The notes: a model not told the origin generated them from the sequence alone. A stretch of 64,000 nt of DNA from Nilaparvata lugens (GCF_014356525.2 NC_052508.1:57139441-57203440), one strand, 5' to 3'. Positions 1 to 12,156 are shown, numbered from the stretch's first letter. Program-made: numbers and translations.

Positions 1-263
1 GAGGTTCCATCAAATCTGCATGATTTCGTGATATATTCAGAGAGTATAGATTATATTATAGTGATCATGATCAACGTCTCCTATCTTGTGAACAAGACTA
101 AGATCTGGTTGCACAAAAGTCTGTCAACTTTTAATACCAATTGAATGGCCCAAGAATCAATCAGAGGCCTTCTTCTTGAAAAACCTGCACCGATTGATTC
201 TCATGTATTGGATTTAACGGGTTTTTATGCAACCAGGCCTTAGGCCCGCCGCAAAGTAGACCC

Positions 264-457
264 ACGCTAATCCACGAAAAGCAACCCAAGCCGTGGCATG
301 TTTTGTAAACCATTGCCAGGCTTTTCCAGACATCTGTGTAATGATAATAATACATGCTATGAATAATTCACTTGTAAGATGATTGATTATGAATAATTCT
401 ATAGCAATGGTTTACAAAACATCCCACGGCGTGGGATGCTTTTCGTGGATTAGCATG
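264..457. repeat. Imperfect inverted repeat (foldback, MITE-like)
   Basis: Arms at 264-318 and 402-457 are reverse complements with a few mismatches and a spacer of about 83 bases. The spacer and inner arm (320-406) are similar in direct orientation to 40555-40616, so this is a dispersed element. No target duplication is evident. Flanking 1-263 and 458-889 show nothing recognisable. Confidence 0.65.
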
Positions 458-892
458 GTTCTTCTTTTCTCTTTTAAAGGTTCAATTTTCTATAGCTCAA
501 CAATATATATTCTATTTATATATTCCAGATCAACTTGTTCTTCAAATGGCTGTATTTTCTAACTGTGAAATTCTGACTATTATTCATTATAACTTTATGG
601 AAAGCTCGCCTGAATGGCGATAGATGATAATACCACTAGAATAGTTTTCCTATAAATCTCATCCGTCATACATTCCCCTCAATTTATGAATTATTCAAAT
701 AAGACAATATTATATATGATATAATATAAGTATAATACAACTAGAGACTCCCTGGGTTGAAGAACTCGCTCATGAACTGTTGTATTGATATCTGAGATCC
801 GCAACTTGGAATTATACACAGTTGGTGAGAATTATTATGGAAACAGCTAAGTATATATTTACAAGTATGATAATATTATTACAGTAGTAGGT

Positions 893-1130
893 TCCATCGG
901 AATCCTATTCCAATTGAAAAAAAAACTTTCTGTAGCTTCAGAACTCTTGTCCGCCATCTTGGATCCGTCATATGGATCCAACTTCATTTCGAATCCAACT
1001 TCATTTTTTCAAATGGGAAGTTGATAATGTGATACATGATTTCGATACAGAATTTCAAAGGAAAATCAATAGCGAAACCCGCACATCGATATCTCAAACT
1101 GTTTCAATTATCTCAACATCATTTATAGGT
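893..1130 (+). repeat. Partial copy of the 12157-13066 repeat family
   Basis: It aligns, with divergence, to the left arm of the 12157-13066 element. Shared parts include gtccgccatcttggatcc, the block gatacatgattt-cgata and the block catcgatatctc. Only one arm is present here, so it is a truncated or half-deleted member. Confidence 0.7.
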
Positions 1131-1197
1131 ACTAATAGAATAATGATACAAAAATGAAATGAATGAGTACGGTACCTATACATTTATCAAGTGTTAA

Positions 1198-1350
1198 GCT
1201 CGTTTACACCAAAGTTATTAACAAAATGTTTATAACTAAATCCTTATAGATTCTATTAGATTGAACGGAACTTGACAAACACATATGTTCATCATGTGTA
1301 TGATAAGTTATGTTCAATCTAATACAATCTATCCTATTATATTAAGCGAG
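1198..1350. repeat. Short inverted-repeat element
   Basis: Outer ends gctcgttta and taagcgag are inverted. Inner arms around 1243-1270 and 1311-1336 are also inverted. The inner arm resembles the terminal arm of the element at 8895-9415 (cttata, then attctat-agatt-aacgg, then aacttgacaaac), so both belong to one family. Confidence 0.55.
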
Positions 1351-1394
1351 CGATTTCTGTATTTATATATCTGGTTATTTTTATATCTGGTTAT

Positions 1395-1984
1395 TTATGT
1401 TTAACGGATCTCGAAACCGGCTCTAACGATTTTCACGAAATTTGGAACATAGTAGGTTTATGATATAAGGATTCGATTGCACTAGGTCTCATCATTGGGA
1501 AAACTCGCTGAACGACATTAAAAGGATAATTCATCCTTGGCTGAAACAGCTGTGGATAGTAAAAAAGTGAGTGAGCGAGTGAGTATGTGAAAAATCAAAA
1601 TATCGCATCCCCGAAATTCATAAGATGACGTATAGGCTGCTGTGAAATATAAACACGATCATTTTGGTGTTAACGCAGCTTTACGCTCGTTTAATTATTA
1701 TAGAAAATATTCAATAATTCATGTTTGTTGTTTGTTACTTACAGGTTGGCTTATGAATCAATCTACTTCCTTAGTTCCTACTGCTATTCAACTGTAGCAC
1801 CAACTGACCAAAACTCTGAAGGAAGCTCTTCGATAAGAATTTATCGTTTGTTCAATTTATATCTCTGTAAGATAACGGCCACTGCCAAATCAACATGATT
1901 CTCTGCCGCGAGATTAATAAATCGTCCTTAACAAGACGAGTTGATGTGAAAGTTGTGAAACATTATGAAACCTGAAATATTCTA
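1395..1984. other. Intergenic, no gene seen
   Basis: It contains a stretch at 1400-1500 (acgattttcacgaaatttgg and following) of the kind seen repeatedly in hemipteran genomes, as I remember it. There is no second copy in this window and no coding signal. Confidence 0.4.
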
Positions 1985-2092
1985 ATTGAAAGATATAATT
2001 TATATTATCCGCGTCTTTCGGAGGAGACGATAAGCCGTCGGTCTCGTCTACCTAAAAAGTAGTCATTTATTCATTTATTCATTCATAGACAA
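1985..2092 (+). mobile_element. LINE/SINE 3' end with tetranucleotide tail
   Basis: The block cgtctttcggaggagacg followed by taagccgtcggtc is the hairpin-like 3' end typical of CR1/I-type LINEs and the SINEs that use them. It runs into a tail of ATTT and ATTC units at 2066-2086. Only the 3' terminus is present. The cgtcggtc core recurs in the element at 28730-28885. Confidence 0.55.
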
Positions 2093-2097
2093 TAGAT

Positions 2098-2384
2098 ACA
2101 ATCATAGAGAAACGATAGCATAAGTAGATATCCCATGGTATAGGGCGTTCATGTTGCAACTTTTACTGTTATCCCAAGCCGATAGTTCACGTAGCTCTTT
2201 CCTATGCAGCTGTGTGACACTGATAGTCTCTCAAATTGTGCCGTTCATACACTATCACCCCAACAAAACAGTAAAAATTGACAATAATCGACAGTAATCG
2301 GCTTGAGATAACAGTAAAAGTTGCGACATAAATTTCCTATACCATGGGATATCTACTTACGCTATTGTTTCTCTATGATACAAT
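2098..2384. mobile_element. MITE with about 86-bp terminal inverted repeats
   Basis: The arms 2098-2183 and 2297-2384 are about 90% complementary, with a 113-base unique centre. There is no coding capacity. This is a non-autonomous DNA transposon or foldback element; the superfamily cannot be assigned because target duplications are unclear. Confidence 0.8.
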
Positions 2385-5131
2385 GCAGGTAGAAACAACA
2401 GGCATTCGCCCAAAACTGCTGTGAACCTTAATTTGGAATACACAGTCTGGAGGTTATGTAGATGATAACTTAATTCACACACTATTTTGAGTCCAAAAAA
2501 TGTATGTACGACAATAATTTAGAATTTGTCAGATTAATTAATTTCAAAATACAAATCCAAACAAAAATATCCCTTCACAATCACAAAAAAATATTTAAAT
2601 TTTCAGTTATTTCCACAAATAAAATTATACTCATGTTAAAATTCTAAACGTTAAAACATCTAAACAATATTTAGTCGTCATCTGTCATCATCATCCCTCT
2701 CACTCATTACCCACGCACAAGCCTACGAGCTTATGTGGGCATCACACTCAGTATTATTTTATCAACTTAAAATATTATCATGAATCCAAAACCAATTCAT
2801 GATCCATGTTTTGTAGCATGAGGGAACGACACTGCTTTTCCAATCGCCATCTTACTATTAGATTGTTCTCGGACAAAAGACATTCTCAGCTTGTTACTGA
2901 ATAACCATTGCAAAACGAACTATGGAGCAGGGCTGCCTCTCCAGTGGATGAATGCACAAATGAATGAATGAATGAATGAATAATAATGACGAATCTGTTG
3001 TAGTTGGACGTCAGCGGACCTCTTTGTAGCCTGATGCACAAATGGGCCGAATTCTATGCATGAGCGAATCTCTTGATTATTATTCCTTCTCCGATCTCCT
3101 CCCTTGTCTTGTTTTCTATGTCACTCACTCCTCAAATCTATTCAAATTCCCTCTGCAGCCTATAATTTTTCCAGTTGAAATGGAACAACAGTAATACATT
3201 CATATCGAGTGTGAAGTCATTCTTTTCTCCTAGATTTGGGTGCATTGAGAAAGGGTACTTATTGAATATCTGATAATAGTTTTCAATATATGACTTTTTT
3301 GTTAGCTGTCTCTATAGATTCACAAGAGGGGCGCGTAGCTATTGAGGTGGGGAACCCCGATTTCTCCACCCCTCCCAACGTGAGTAGAATATAACTCACT
3401 GTCAATTTGAATTACACATTTGTTAATTGGAACGTTTATTAGGTAAGTGAACAGTAATTGGAATTTGTTGGGCGTGGACATGAAAACCTATTTCGGCTTG
3501 CCTGTAGTTATTGACAAGACCAGACTGAAAATATAAAGAGAGGATGAAAAATGAATGCAATGTTGGAAATACGTGATACTCAAGTAATATTATTTATCAT
3601 TATAATGGGATAGTTGCATTGCTCAGAGAATTCACTGACGATTCGAGTACTTCGTTCAGATATAGAAAAATTTTCAATTTCGCTTATTTAGATAAGGTTA
3701 AAGTAAATAATCAGGTAAGGATAATAGGATAATACAGGTAAATAATAGTAAGGATAAAGTATAATAATCAGGTTTTATTCAATGACAACATTTCCGTTTG
3801 AAAAAAATTTGGTTACACAAAAATTATATTACAGATCACTGAATACAATACTGTTTGATTAAGAAAATTTTTGTCTGCAAACAGGAGTGAAATACATTCA
3901 GAACTCAACTAAAAATGCTTATAAATAAACTCAAATTAAAATACTTATTTGATTATGTTTAGTTCTATTTTCAGTTTTCAGTCCCTGTACAAATTCTCTA
4001 TTTTAAATGGTTCATAGTGTGAACAGTACTGGCCACATTACCCAGTATTGTGTATGGGTTATGATTACACATGATCAAAGATATTATATCCAGTAATACA
4101 TGATCATAGATATGTTCCCTTTCATATTCATCAAATATTCAAAAGCCTTATCACAGATGAAATTAATCAAATCTTTGATGAAGGTAGTTCAAATATATAT
4201 ATGATCCAAATCAACAGTATCTGAAAATAAACTTTACTATACAGAGGAATTATTGAGAATCAATTCTCAACCGGGAAAAATTAGAGTGGGAAAATTTTAG
4301 CATTGGAGGAAACTTGTGAAACGTACAGAAACCATAGGATTACTACAAAATCTTTTTTTGTCATTTTTATCGCATAATGCCTCGAGTGATCCAGCGAAAT
4401 CAACTTAATGTAAACTCTCCCATTGAAAGTTGAGTATTTAATAGAGTAGTTACTTCTAGTATAATGTTGAAATAGGTAGTCTCTAGCTCTACTACACCTA
4501 CCATTCGTAATAGGGTTACACTTGAATTTCAGATATCCTGGTGTTACTTTTGTGAAGAATTGTTCTAACTGAATTAAAATAAAGTTCTTAGTAAACTATG
4601 ATTAAGAGTAGAACTGTTTAGAGGGAATAGAATGTTGAAAGTAGTCTGAAAATGGAGTTTTGCTTATTTCTGGAATTAGCACTCTCTTTTGAGTCTCTCG
4701 AGAGTTTTGCGAGCGCTAAGGAGAATATCTAATTGAGACAAATCATCTACTAGCTGAGCAGTAAGGCAGCTATCCCTTGTCAAGTCCCCCATGAACCTCA
4801 GGAGCCTCATCAACCTAATTCGCTGTCATTCTCGAAGGATGCAGTCACTTTTCAGAGAGCATTGAGCTCTTGCGTGACTCAGACAAAATAATACTTTTGA
4901 CTTTTGATACTTTTGATGGATGGTGCAGCCTGAAGCCTCCGTATGCTAGTTAAATACTGGACAAACTTCCACGAAAGAAAATGACCCACTTTGAAAAACT
5001 TCAATGACTCTTATTCCTTGAATAGTGATTGATTAGGTAGAGTGTAGCAGTTACTGCTGTATTTGCAGTCGAATGAGTTCAAAAGTGAGATTGAAAGATG
5101 CTATAGTGAGGTTTTAAAGTCAGCATGTGAT
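2385..5131. other. Intergenic, no gene seen
   Basis: AT-rich unique-looking sequence with a short AATG microsatellite at about 2955-2985. No exon-like GC-rich block, transposase or RT fragment was recognised. Confidence 0.5.
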
Positions 5132-5200
5132 AAGCATTGGTTTGTCATCCTTGTCTGTCATTACACAAAGCAGATAGCTATATCCTTTTTCATTAAGTGC
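5132..5200 (+). repeat. Fragment of the 19321/26689 TIR family
   Basis: Similar to 26735-26805: a run ttgtc-tccttgtct-tcatt followed by acaaa-cagatagc. Neither terminal inverted repeat is present. Confidence 0.45.
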
Positions 5201-5421
5201 TTATTTGCGTTGTGTTTCATCGCAATCATGTACTGTACAATATAGTTTATGGAATATGCTAGTTTTAGATTCACTTTTAAATTATTATATAATTGAATTT
5301 TTATTTCAATCTTCATCATCACAACCATATCTAGCAATCCAATGCCCAAAGGCCTGGCCACATTGAAGAATTTTGTCTGTCAGATGACCTGAAATTAGCA
5401 TTAGAATCATGACATTGATAT

Positions 5422-5920
5422 TCAATGAAAAAGACTAAGAAATTGTCAAAAACCACTGATTTATTGATAATTAGAGAGACCGGTTTCGATTATTACACCA
5501 TTGTCAATCTCTGATAAACTAAAACTTAATACAAGAGCAGCAGAATTTATACTAGTAGGTGAGTACTGCTATTGGTCGAGGGCATGAACGCCTGCCATTG
5601 GCCTAGCTAGACAGTCTCCTCCCACTCAACGGTGTGACAAAATGGCGGCATAAGCAACAGAATCGCCATGATAACAAAATTTACTTTCAGTACAAAATGA
5701 ATGGCAGGCGTTCATGCCCTCGACCAATAGCAGTACTCGCCTACTAGTATAAATTCTGCTGCTCTTGTATTTAGTTTATCAGAGATTGACAATGGTGTAA
5801 TAACCGAAACCTGTCTTTCTAATTATCAATAAATCAGTGGTTTTTTGACAATTTCTTAGTCTTTTTCATTCAATATGAATAATTACCACAATATCAACTT
5901 CTCAACTACACAAAAAAAAA
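5422..5920. mobile_element. Long palindromic element with A-tail and 10-bp target duplication
   Basis: Arms of about 175 bases (5421-5598 and 5701-5873) are nearly perfect reverse complements around a 102-base loop. After the right arm come 47 non-palindromic bases ending in ten A residues. The sequence acattgatat is repeated exactly at 5412-5421 and 5921-5930. A DNA-transposon-like palindrome combined with a poly(A) end and a LINE-length duplication is unusual. Confidence 0.75.
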
Positions 5921-6128
5921 ACATTGATATCCAGTCTGGTACGGAAGAAATATTGTTTTCAAGAAACTGGAAAATTAGCTTCCATGCTTATTTCAGGGAG
6001 CTGATAGGCTAACTAGATGACCTACTATTGCGATTTCGCCGTTTTCAGGAGCCGCGACTTACTTCTAGAGTAGGGTTGGTATAACCCTTTATAAAATAGT
6101 TGTTATTTGTACATCTAGAGTGAAAAAT

Positions 6129-6510
6129 ACTTTCCGCTTGATCAGTAGGAATTGGGATATTCAGTGGCCTCCTCGATCACCCGATCTAAGCTCGTGTGAT
6201 TTCTTTTTTTGAGACTCGTCCAGCAACAATACAGGACTTAAAAATGCGGATTACACAAGAAATTCGTGCAATAACACCAGAGGTGCTACGACGTGTTAGT
6301 GAGAATTTCAGTTCAAGACTTAGACAATGTGTGCAAAATGATGGTCGCCACCTTACTGGAGTAATATTCAAAAAGTAACAATTTTTCTGTTTATAACAAA
6401 AGTTTCCATTCGTGTTCTTACTATTTGTTGACATATATTACTTAAAAATATTTTCTGTGTAAGCTATTTTAATACCTAAAATAGTGCCGTTTGACTGCCC
6501 CACCTTGTAT
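6129..6510 (+). pseudogene. Mariner-type transposase C-terminal fossil
   Basis: The plus-strand reading from about 6129 gives a run containing ISRNWDIQWPPRSPDLSSCD. This is the segment around the third catalytic aspartate (PRSPDL) of DD34D mariner/Tc1 transposases. A frameshift near 6208 moves the remainder (6196-6378 frame, ending in GVIFKK) into another frame. Downstream, gactgccccaccttgta at about 6493-6509 resembles a mariner terminal repeat. The N-terminal DNA-binding half and the first two catalytic aspartates are missing, so it is dead. Confidence 0.75.
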
Positions 6511-6529
6511 ATAAACTAATAGAAATTCA

Positions 6530-6727
6530 TAATAGTTGAAATTTAAAAAGAATCTATTCAAATTCCTAGCACTATTTGCAAGTTGTATATCATCATTCAG
6601 AAATGATAAGCATTTATAAGTCTCTGATTTATTGTATTTGAACTATTGTAAAATCATGATAGATGGAATTTAAAGAGAATCTGTTCAAATTCTTAACAAT
6701 ATTTACAAGTTGTATACTCTCATTCTT
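6530..6727. repeat. Degenerate direct repeat, two copies
   Basis: About 60 bases starting near 6541 (atttaaaaagaatct...) recur near 6668 (atttaaagagaatct...) at an offset of about 127 bases, with substitutions. This is a local tandem duplication with no coding content. Confidence 0.6.
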
Positions 6728-7138
6728 CTCTAGCTCTTGACAATCATTATAGTTTGTAAGACTGAGGCCGGTATCATCCTATTGCAGGTCTCCCAGTTTA
6801 AACTTGGAGGAAAAGCCTTTTCTAGACAGGACTAGACTAGAAAACTGATAGAGTTACTGATGTAAATGGGATCCAGCGCTCGCTATAGAGTGGAATCACC
6901 TCATCCGAACCACTTCCATTAGCTGCATCTTCAACTCATAATCATGTTAATCTACTACGAATAAGGTATAAGGCTTTCAGCCTCCACTAAATCAGTTACT
7001 ATATCCGTGAAAGTGGTACAATATGTTGAGAGAATAGTTGTGGAGTTCAAACCAAATAAAGAGAATATTTTTCAAAATTTACAATCTTCCACCTTGTTAT
7101 TTTAAGCTGCGTACATACTTAATCAAAGACATTAAAGA

Positions 7139-7215
7139 TTCAAGATTCAAGATTCAAGATTTCTTTATTGCAGAAAACATTTATACAAATGCATAGCATC
7201 GTCATAGCAAAGAGG
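7139..7215 (-). mobile_element. LINE 3' end with TTGAATC tail, minus strand
   Basis: On the minus strand the sequence reads a 3' UTR, then AATAAAGAAATC, then (TTGAATC)n. The UTR core (gcagaaaacatttataca, then atgcatagcatcgt) is also found at 47085-47125. Only the terminal few dozen bases are clear. Confidence 0.6.
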
Positions 7216-7417
7216 TATAGACCCACAATGCTTACTTGAAATTGAAGGCCACCATTGAGGTATTTTAGGGCGTGATATTATATACAATTTGTAATATTAT
7301 AGATTACAAAGATCTTGGTATGTAATAATCTTCCAGGTTGCCTCCTCAATGGCCAATTTCAATTCCAAGTACAACACTAGCGCTGCATGTGATCCTATGC
7401 AACTTCAAGGTCTTTGG

Positions 7418-7557
7418 ACTTAATCGCTACGAAACGCGCATTTCACTCTTCATCAGCTGATGATAGAATTATTATAACTGTATCCTACCATTTTTGTACA
7501 AATACAGATATAATCAGCTGATGAAAAACTAAATGAGCGTGTTCGTGGCGCAAAAGT
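7418..7557. mobile_element. MITE, diverged member of the 33308/48010 family
   Basis: Terminal inverted repeats (about 26 bases, with mismatches) end inside act and agt. The interior shares cagctgat and tgtat-cttacc-tttt-gta with 33308-33470 and 48010-48220. It is the most diverged of the three copies. Confidence 0.6.
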
Positions 7558-7656
7558 CTGTTCGAAGCTTTATATGATGTATGTTATTCTGATACATTAA
7601 TTGTATGTTATTCTCATTACTTGTTGTAGACAAAATGTTATGAAGAACATGTCTAG

Positions 7657-7758
7657 TTGATGAACCGTCAACTTGATGAATCTAGTTGACATGATTGAAC
7701 CTTCTCAACTTGATGAACCGTCAACTTGATGAATCTAGTTGACATGATTGAACCTTCT
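7657..7758. repeat. 53-bp tandem duplication
   Basis: A 53-base unit starting ttgatgaaccgtcaacttga at 7657 is repeated from 7710 with essentially no change over the copied part. The unit itself contains a shorter internal echo (ttgatgaa). Confidence 0.85.
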
Positions 7759-8017
7759 TCGTGAAATAAATTACTCATCGCAGTAATTTTAATCTCAATA
7801 GCTGTAGACCTTCATAGCGCACTAGAATATCATAAGACAAACCAGATGCAAACATTTTACAGTAGATCAGTGGAATACATTATTTTTCATTATGCAGCTG
7901 TAGAATTTGATATTTTTGCTGTGTTGCAACTTTCAAGGGTGAGCAGTGGAAGGGTTTCTAAATCCTTAGAAAATGGGTTTCTAAGCTGGTAGTATAGTGA
8001 AAAATTCATGAACCCCC

Positions 8018-8546
8018 AAATAGTTATTTGTGCAACTAGTGAGCAAAGTGACAGTTTGCTGCACCGAAAGAAACGTTTACTTGAAAGGAATAATGGTTTC
8101 TTGAGTGCAGCAAACGAACTTTGCGCACTTATTTCACATTAAATTTTTCCTACACTTACCATTGAATATGAAAATTGGGTAATTATTGGTAAAATTTCCT
8201 GAAATCCATCAAATGTTTTCCTGTGTAATTTTATTATTAATAAAAACCTCAATATTTTTTTTTAAATTGAATAATAATAATTAAATTAATCAAGGCACAT
8301 ATAGGCAAGGCAACGCCGTTCTCCACTGTCATATTATAACGTGGACCACAGTCAGTGTTACCAACTTAATTTTGATTTCCCTGCACTTGTGCTCCATATA
8401 ACCTACTAACTATTTTGCGTTGTCATGCTGCAAATCTGGAGTACGAAAAGTAATACTTTGCGCACTAGAGCGGAAAAGTGATTCTTTGCAGCCTGAAATC
8501 AGTGCAGAAATGGTCACTTTCCATGGTATCTGTAGGAAAAATTAAT
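8018..8546 (+). repeat. Dispersed repeat, copy 1 (copy 2 at 21237)
   Basis: Both ends align to 21237-21904, from tagttatttgtgcaactagt at the left to ctgtaggaaaaattaat at the right. Within each copy, an internal aaatttttcctac is the inverse of the right end. The middle (about 8290-8420) holds foreign sequence, including 8303-8345, which matches the right end of the 19321 TIR family. No conserved reading frame is shared by the two copies. Confidence 0.75.
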
Positions 8547-8894
8547 TTGTTACATTCTTGTAAGAATGACTGAATCGCCTACAGAACGAAGGTAAAGTGT
8601 TGCAAAACAACAATTGGAGAAATCAATTATTGGAGAGGAATGGACTGATAGAGATGGGGGTTGAGAGCTCAAGCCCGCAGAGGGAAAAAAGTGGTTGGCT
8701 ACTATTAAGTATTTGAAGATGACAAATTAGTGGTGATTCTGTCAATTTTTGTTCAAATAATGTAAGCTTTATCTCCAAAAACTTTATAAAAATGCTTGAG
8801 AAACTCTGGTAAACGATAGAAGCCACATACTGGACTACTGATATGATTCAGTATCACTACTACTAATAACTAGCAGATCCTATAGCCAGTTACA

Positions 8895-9415
8895 TACACA
8901 TCGAATTTCGTCTGTGCGATATTTTATCGTCCTTATAAATTCTATCAGATTAAACGGAACTTGACAAACATCATCTGTTTGAAATTATCTGTTTAATCTC
9001 ATCATAATATTCACTTCGGGGATTAGGTTTATCAATTAACCTGTTCCGGTAACCATCCCTTTCTAGGCATTCCTATATCTCTTTTTCCAGTAGATTTATA
9101 GTTTTGGACTTCAAGTAGCATTCTTCAGGTTGCATTCTATTCAAATGACTGCTCCAATTGCGTCTATTTTGTATAATTCTTTCATGCAGAGGAGCAACCG
9201 ATAAAACCTGTCTTATATCAGTATTTCCGATTCTATCAATTCTAGTGCAGCCAAATACACTCTTCAGAAACCTTATTTCTGCAGCTTGAATTCGACTGTC
9301 CATTTTCCGTGTATGAATCCAATTCTCACCTCCATCTAATTGAATCTGTTTAATCTAATCGAATTTATAAGGACGGCAAAAATATCGTACGAACAAAAAT
9401 CGATGTGTGTGTGAG
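8895..9415. mobile_element. TIR element carrying a LINE fragment
   Basis: The left arm 8898-8959 and right arm 9340-9412 are imperfect reverse complements (acacatcga at one end, tcgatgtgtgt at the other). The arms are related to the inner arms at 1243-1336. The space between them is occupied by a minus-strand reverse-transcriptase fragment, so a LINE piece inserted into, or was captured by, the TIR element. Confidence 0.65.
9073..9303 (-). pseudogene. Non-LTR reverse transcriptase C-terminal fragment
   Basis: A 76-codon minus-strand frame reads AEIRFLKSVFGCTRIDRIGN, then IRQVL, then APLHERII. This matches the post-RT pattern 'EMRFLRR..G.TRRDRIRN.DIR..L...PL..RI' common in insect LINE ORF2 C-termini. 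The usual following RW.GH motif is degraded (NWSSHLNRMQ). There is no catalytic RT region, so it is a dead fragment. Confidence 0.7.
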
Positions 9416-9886
9416 TACCGTACTTCATTATCTAACACAAAAGAATTTCAAGAAAAACATCAGTAATATTGGACTAGACGATTGACAAGTTCATGTAGGC
9501 TGTGATTCCCTGCTGAGAGGATGGTACAAACTGGAACACATATCAAGGCGCATTTGAAACAAGGATGTGCCATTTTACAGGAAGAGGAAAAAAATGGAAA
9601 GTCGTAGCATTATTATTGTGACTACTGAGATGTCAAGAACATTCTCAAGTATTGATCGCTTTTATCGGAATATCAAGGAAATAATACCCTGCTTAAACAA
9701 ACCCTTACTCATACGAGAATAACAAACTGAGAGAATAACAAAATATCTTGAGCGATTGTGGAAACAAAAATTGAATGTGAAAGAGGAAATCCCTCTCAAA
9801 GTGATCTTTGACATAGAAGTAGTAAAGCTTTTCGGAAGAAAGAAGCTTCTATTTCGGATAGTTTGAGGCTTAAAACCATTGAGGAT
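9416..9886. other. Intergenic, nothing recognised
   Basis: No repeat partner, exon-like block or RNA gene was seen here. Confidence 0.4.
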
Positions 9887-10100
9887 GATTCAAGATTCAA
9901 GATTCGTTTTATTAACCATCAGGCTACAATTATAGCATTAGGCAAGTCATAATACATACTTTCAAAAAGTAGTCTACACACAATTGAACAGAAAATCGAT
10001 ACAAATTGAACAGATAAAGCATATCTACATTACATAAAATACATTCAATTCAGGTATTCAGGTATTCCTCAAGTGAGTAAAAGGCATTATTTTTCAGATA
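9887..10100 (-). mobile_element. LINE 3' end with TTGAATC tail, minus strand
   Basis: The plus sequence starts with two units of gattcaa followed by attcgttttatta. On the minus strand this is an AT-rich 3' UTR ending TAATAAAACGAATC and a (TTGAATC)n tail. The UTR differs from 7139 and 47053, so it is a different family with the same tail unit. The 5' limit is uncertain. Confidence 0.45.
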
Positions 10101-10547
10101 ACTGTATACAATTTTCTTAATGAAAGTAATAATAATGTTGTATAAACATCCTCATTTCAAAAATGGATGATTCACTTTCACATAGGTCAGTCACATGAAA
10201 AGAACTAATTATTGCTTTTTCCATTTCTGATTTTCTGTCACTACCTCCATTATATAGGAACCTCCATTGTAAAGAGTTACTCTTCAACCAATCTTTATAA
10301 ATAATGTTGAAGCTCTTCAATTAACATAACAATGATAAGTGATATAAAATTTGATATGCACATCAATATAATAAATATAGTGATATCGGGAGTGTAATTG
10401 GAGAAGTAGTAAATAAAATGAATATTATCATGAGTTAATAGAATTTAATCGAAATAAAATGAGGCTCAAATCTCAACCATTTACTAGTCGGGTTTCATAA
10501 TACTATGAAATTAGGTTTCTATGACAAACTGTAATTTATACGACAGC

Positions 10548-10752
10548 ATAAGGCGGGATGCACACCGGAGATACGCATTTCGTGAAGCCCTCTTTCATGA
10601 AATTTGTTTCATGCAATCCATTTCACTCACGCATGCATAGAAAAGAAACGTTCCCTGCTTAATCCTATCAGTCGATTGCGAGCAACTTTCGTTTCACGTT
10701 TCCTGAAACTTTTTTCACGAAACGCGTTTCTCCGGTGTGCATCCCGCCTTAT
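10548..10752. mobile_element. 205-bp MITE with about 38-bp terminal inverted repeats
   Basis: The left end taaggcgggatgcacaccgg and its reverse complement at the right end extend inward through a diverged cgtttcgtga. The ends can be read as TA followed by AGGCGGG, which would give a TA target duplication. Arms are GC-rich compared with the flanks. It has no coding capacity. Confidence 0.8.
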
Positions 10753-10819
10753 ACTATGTATTATTTTGGACAAATATTCAAATATGTGGACAAATTAATA
10801 TTAACAAATATTCCTGACG

Positions 10820-11000
10820 GGAAATTAGGAGGTACCGGGTTCAATTCCCGGGCTGACAAATAATTTAATAGTAGCACTCATCGGATATCCATTTAGCTGT
10901 TTACCCTGTTGTCAATATTTGTAGTAGCAGAAGTCTTCAGGGTGATTTACAGCATTTAATTTGGATTTTCGTTTGATCATAATGATAATATAATTATTCA
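10820..11000 (+). mobile_element. tRNA-derived SINE, copy 1
   Basis: It contains a polymerase III B-box-like gggttcaattcccgg at about 10841-10855, then gctgacaaataattt. The body aligns over about 130 bases to the reverse complement of 63370-63520 (shared: taccctgttgtcaatatttg; agcagaagtcttc; ttggattttcgttt). The A-box part is not clear. No 3' tandem tail is seen in this copy. Confidence 0.7.
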
Positions 11001-11992
11001 GATTTGTGTGTGGTTTGTAGCTTACATGGGAAAATAGAGAACGGAAGGAGAAATTTGAAAAGTAAGAAGAGTGAATGAACATGACCTACCCATGAGTCAG
11101 CAGTTGATAGTTATAAGTAAGAATATATATTATCTCATAATAAGTAAGAGGAAAAGAAGATAGCTCAGAACAAAAACTACTAAAGTAAAGGTATTTTATC
11201 AAAATTCAACAGAAACTAGAGCGAGTAATCACGTAAATTGAAATGTAACAAGTAGACCTAATAAAATTGAAGTAACCTATTGTACTCGAATGATTAATTC
11301 ATCAAGCCAAGAATATATTTGGAGTTTGCAGGTGGGTATTATTTTACTCCTATCGTGGTGCCATGAATTTTCTTGTGAATCAATATTTTGAAAGAAAATT
11401 TTGAATTGAAAAGAGTTAAATAATGATGCAGGCTGAAAAATAGAGCATTGAGATCGAATATCTGATATTATATGAACCAATATCATTTGAAATAATAATG
11501 CCAATTTCAAATTATATTTCTATCATCATGAATGACACTAGCCTGACTGGAATACGACGAAATATCTCTCAGTTATTGCTGTTTCTATACGGCTTATAAA
11601 AACATCACAGGAGATCGTGTAATATTGATTTTATGAGTAATATTGATATTGGATATCAATAGAGTTGATATTATTGCGCCAAACTAACGAATTTTTGGAT
11701 TCAAGGCATGATAAATAATGAATGATAATAAACAAGCTCCAGTAAAAGATGTTGGATAAATAATAATCATTGTTTCATTCATAAACATTGAATGTATTCA
11801 GAATTCTCATCACTTGGAATTACAGTTCACCATTATTATTTATTATCATTTTCAACGCTCACTCTTTAATAAATTTTGAATTATTATTCAGAAACATACA
11901 AGGTCACTGTGAAGCAATGAGCGGAGTAGAATAATTCAATTGTAGAGTTTCACAATAGAAAATGGGAATAAGATAATAGGATTACCATGAAA
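11001..11992. other. Intergenic, nothing recognised
   Basis: AT-rich, with no repeat partner or exon-like signal seen. Confidence 0.4.
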
Positions 11993-12156
11993 CAATCAAT
12001 CAATCAATCAATTCATTTATTTCACAAACAAACATAATACAGAATAAAAAAGAAAGATATAAAAATGTGAAATCAAAGTGGACAACCCTAGGCATAAGCC
12101 CGATTGGGGTGTACTACTCCTAATAAAACAACACAAGACACAGTTACAAGATTATA
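11993..12156 (-). mobile_element. LINE 3' end with GATT tail, minus strand
   Basis: Five AATC units at 11995-12015 precede cattatttcac-type sequence. On the minus strand this is a 3' UTR ending AAATAAATGAATTGATTG. The LINE body is interrupted at 12157 by the next element. Confidence 0.5.
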
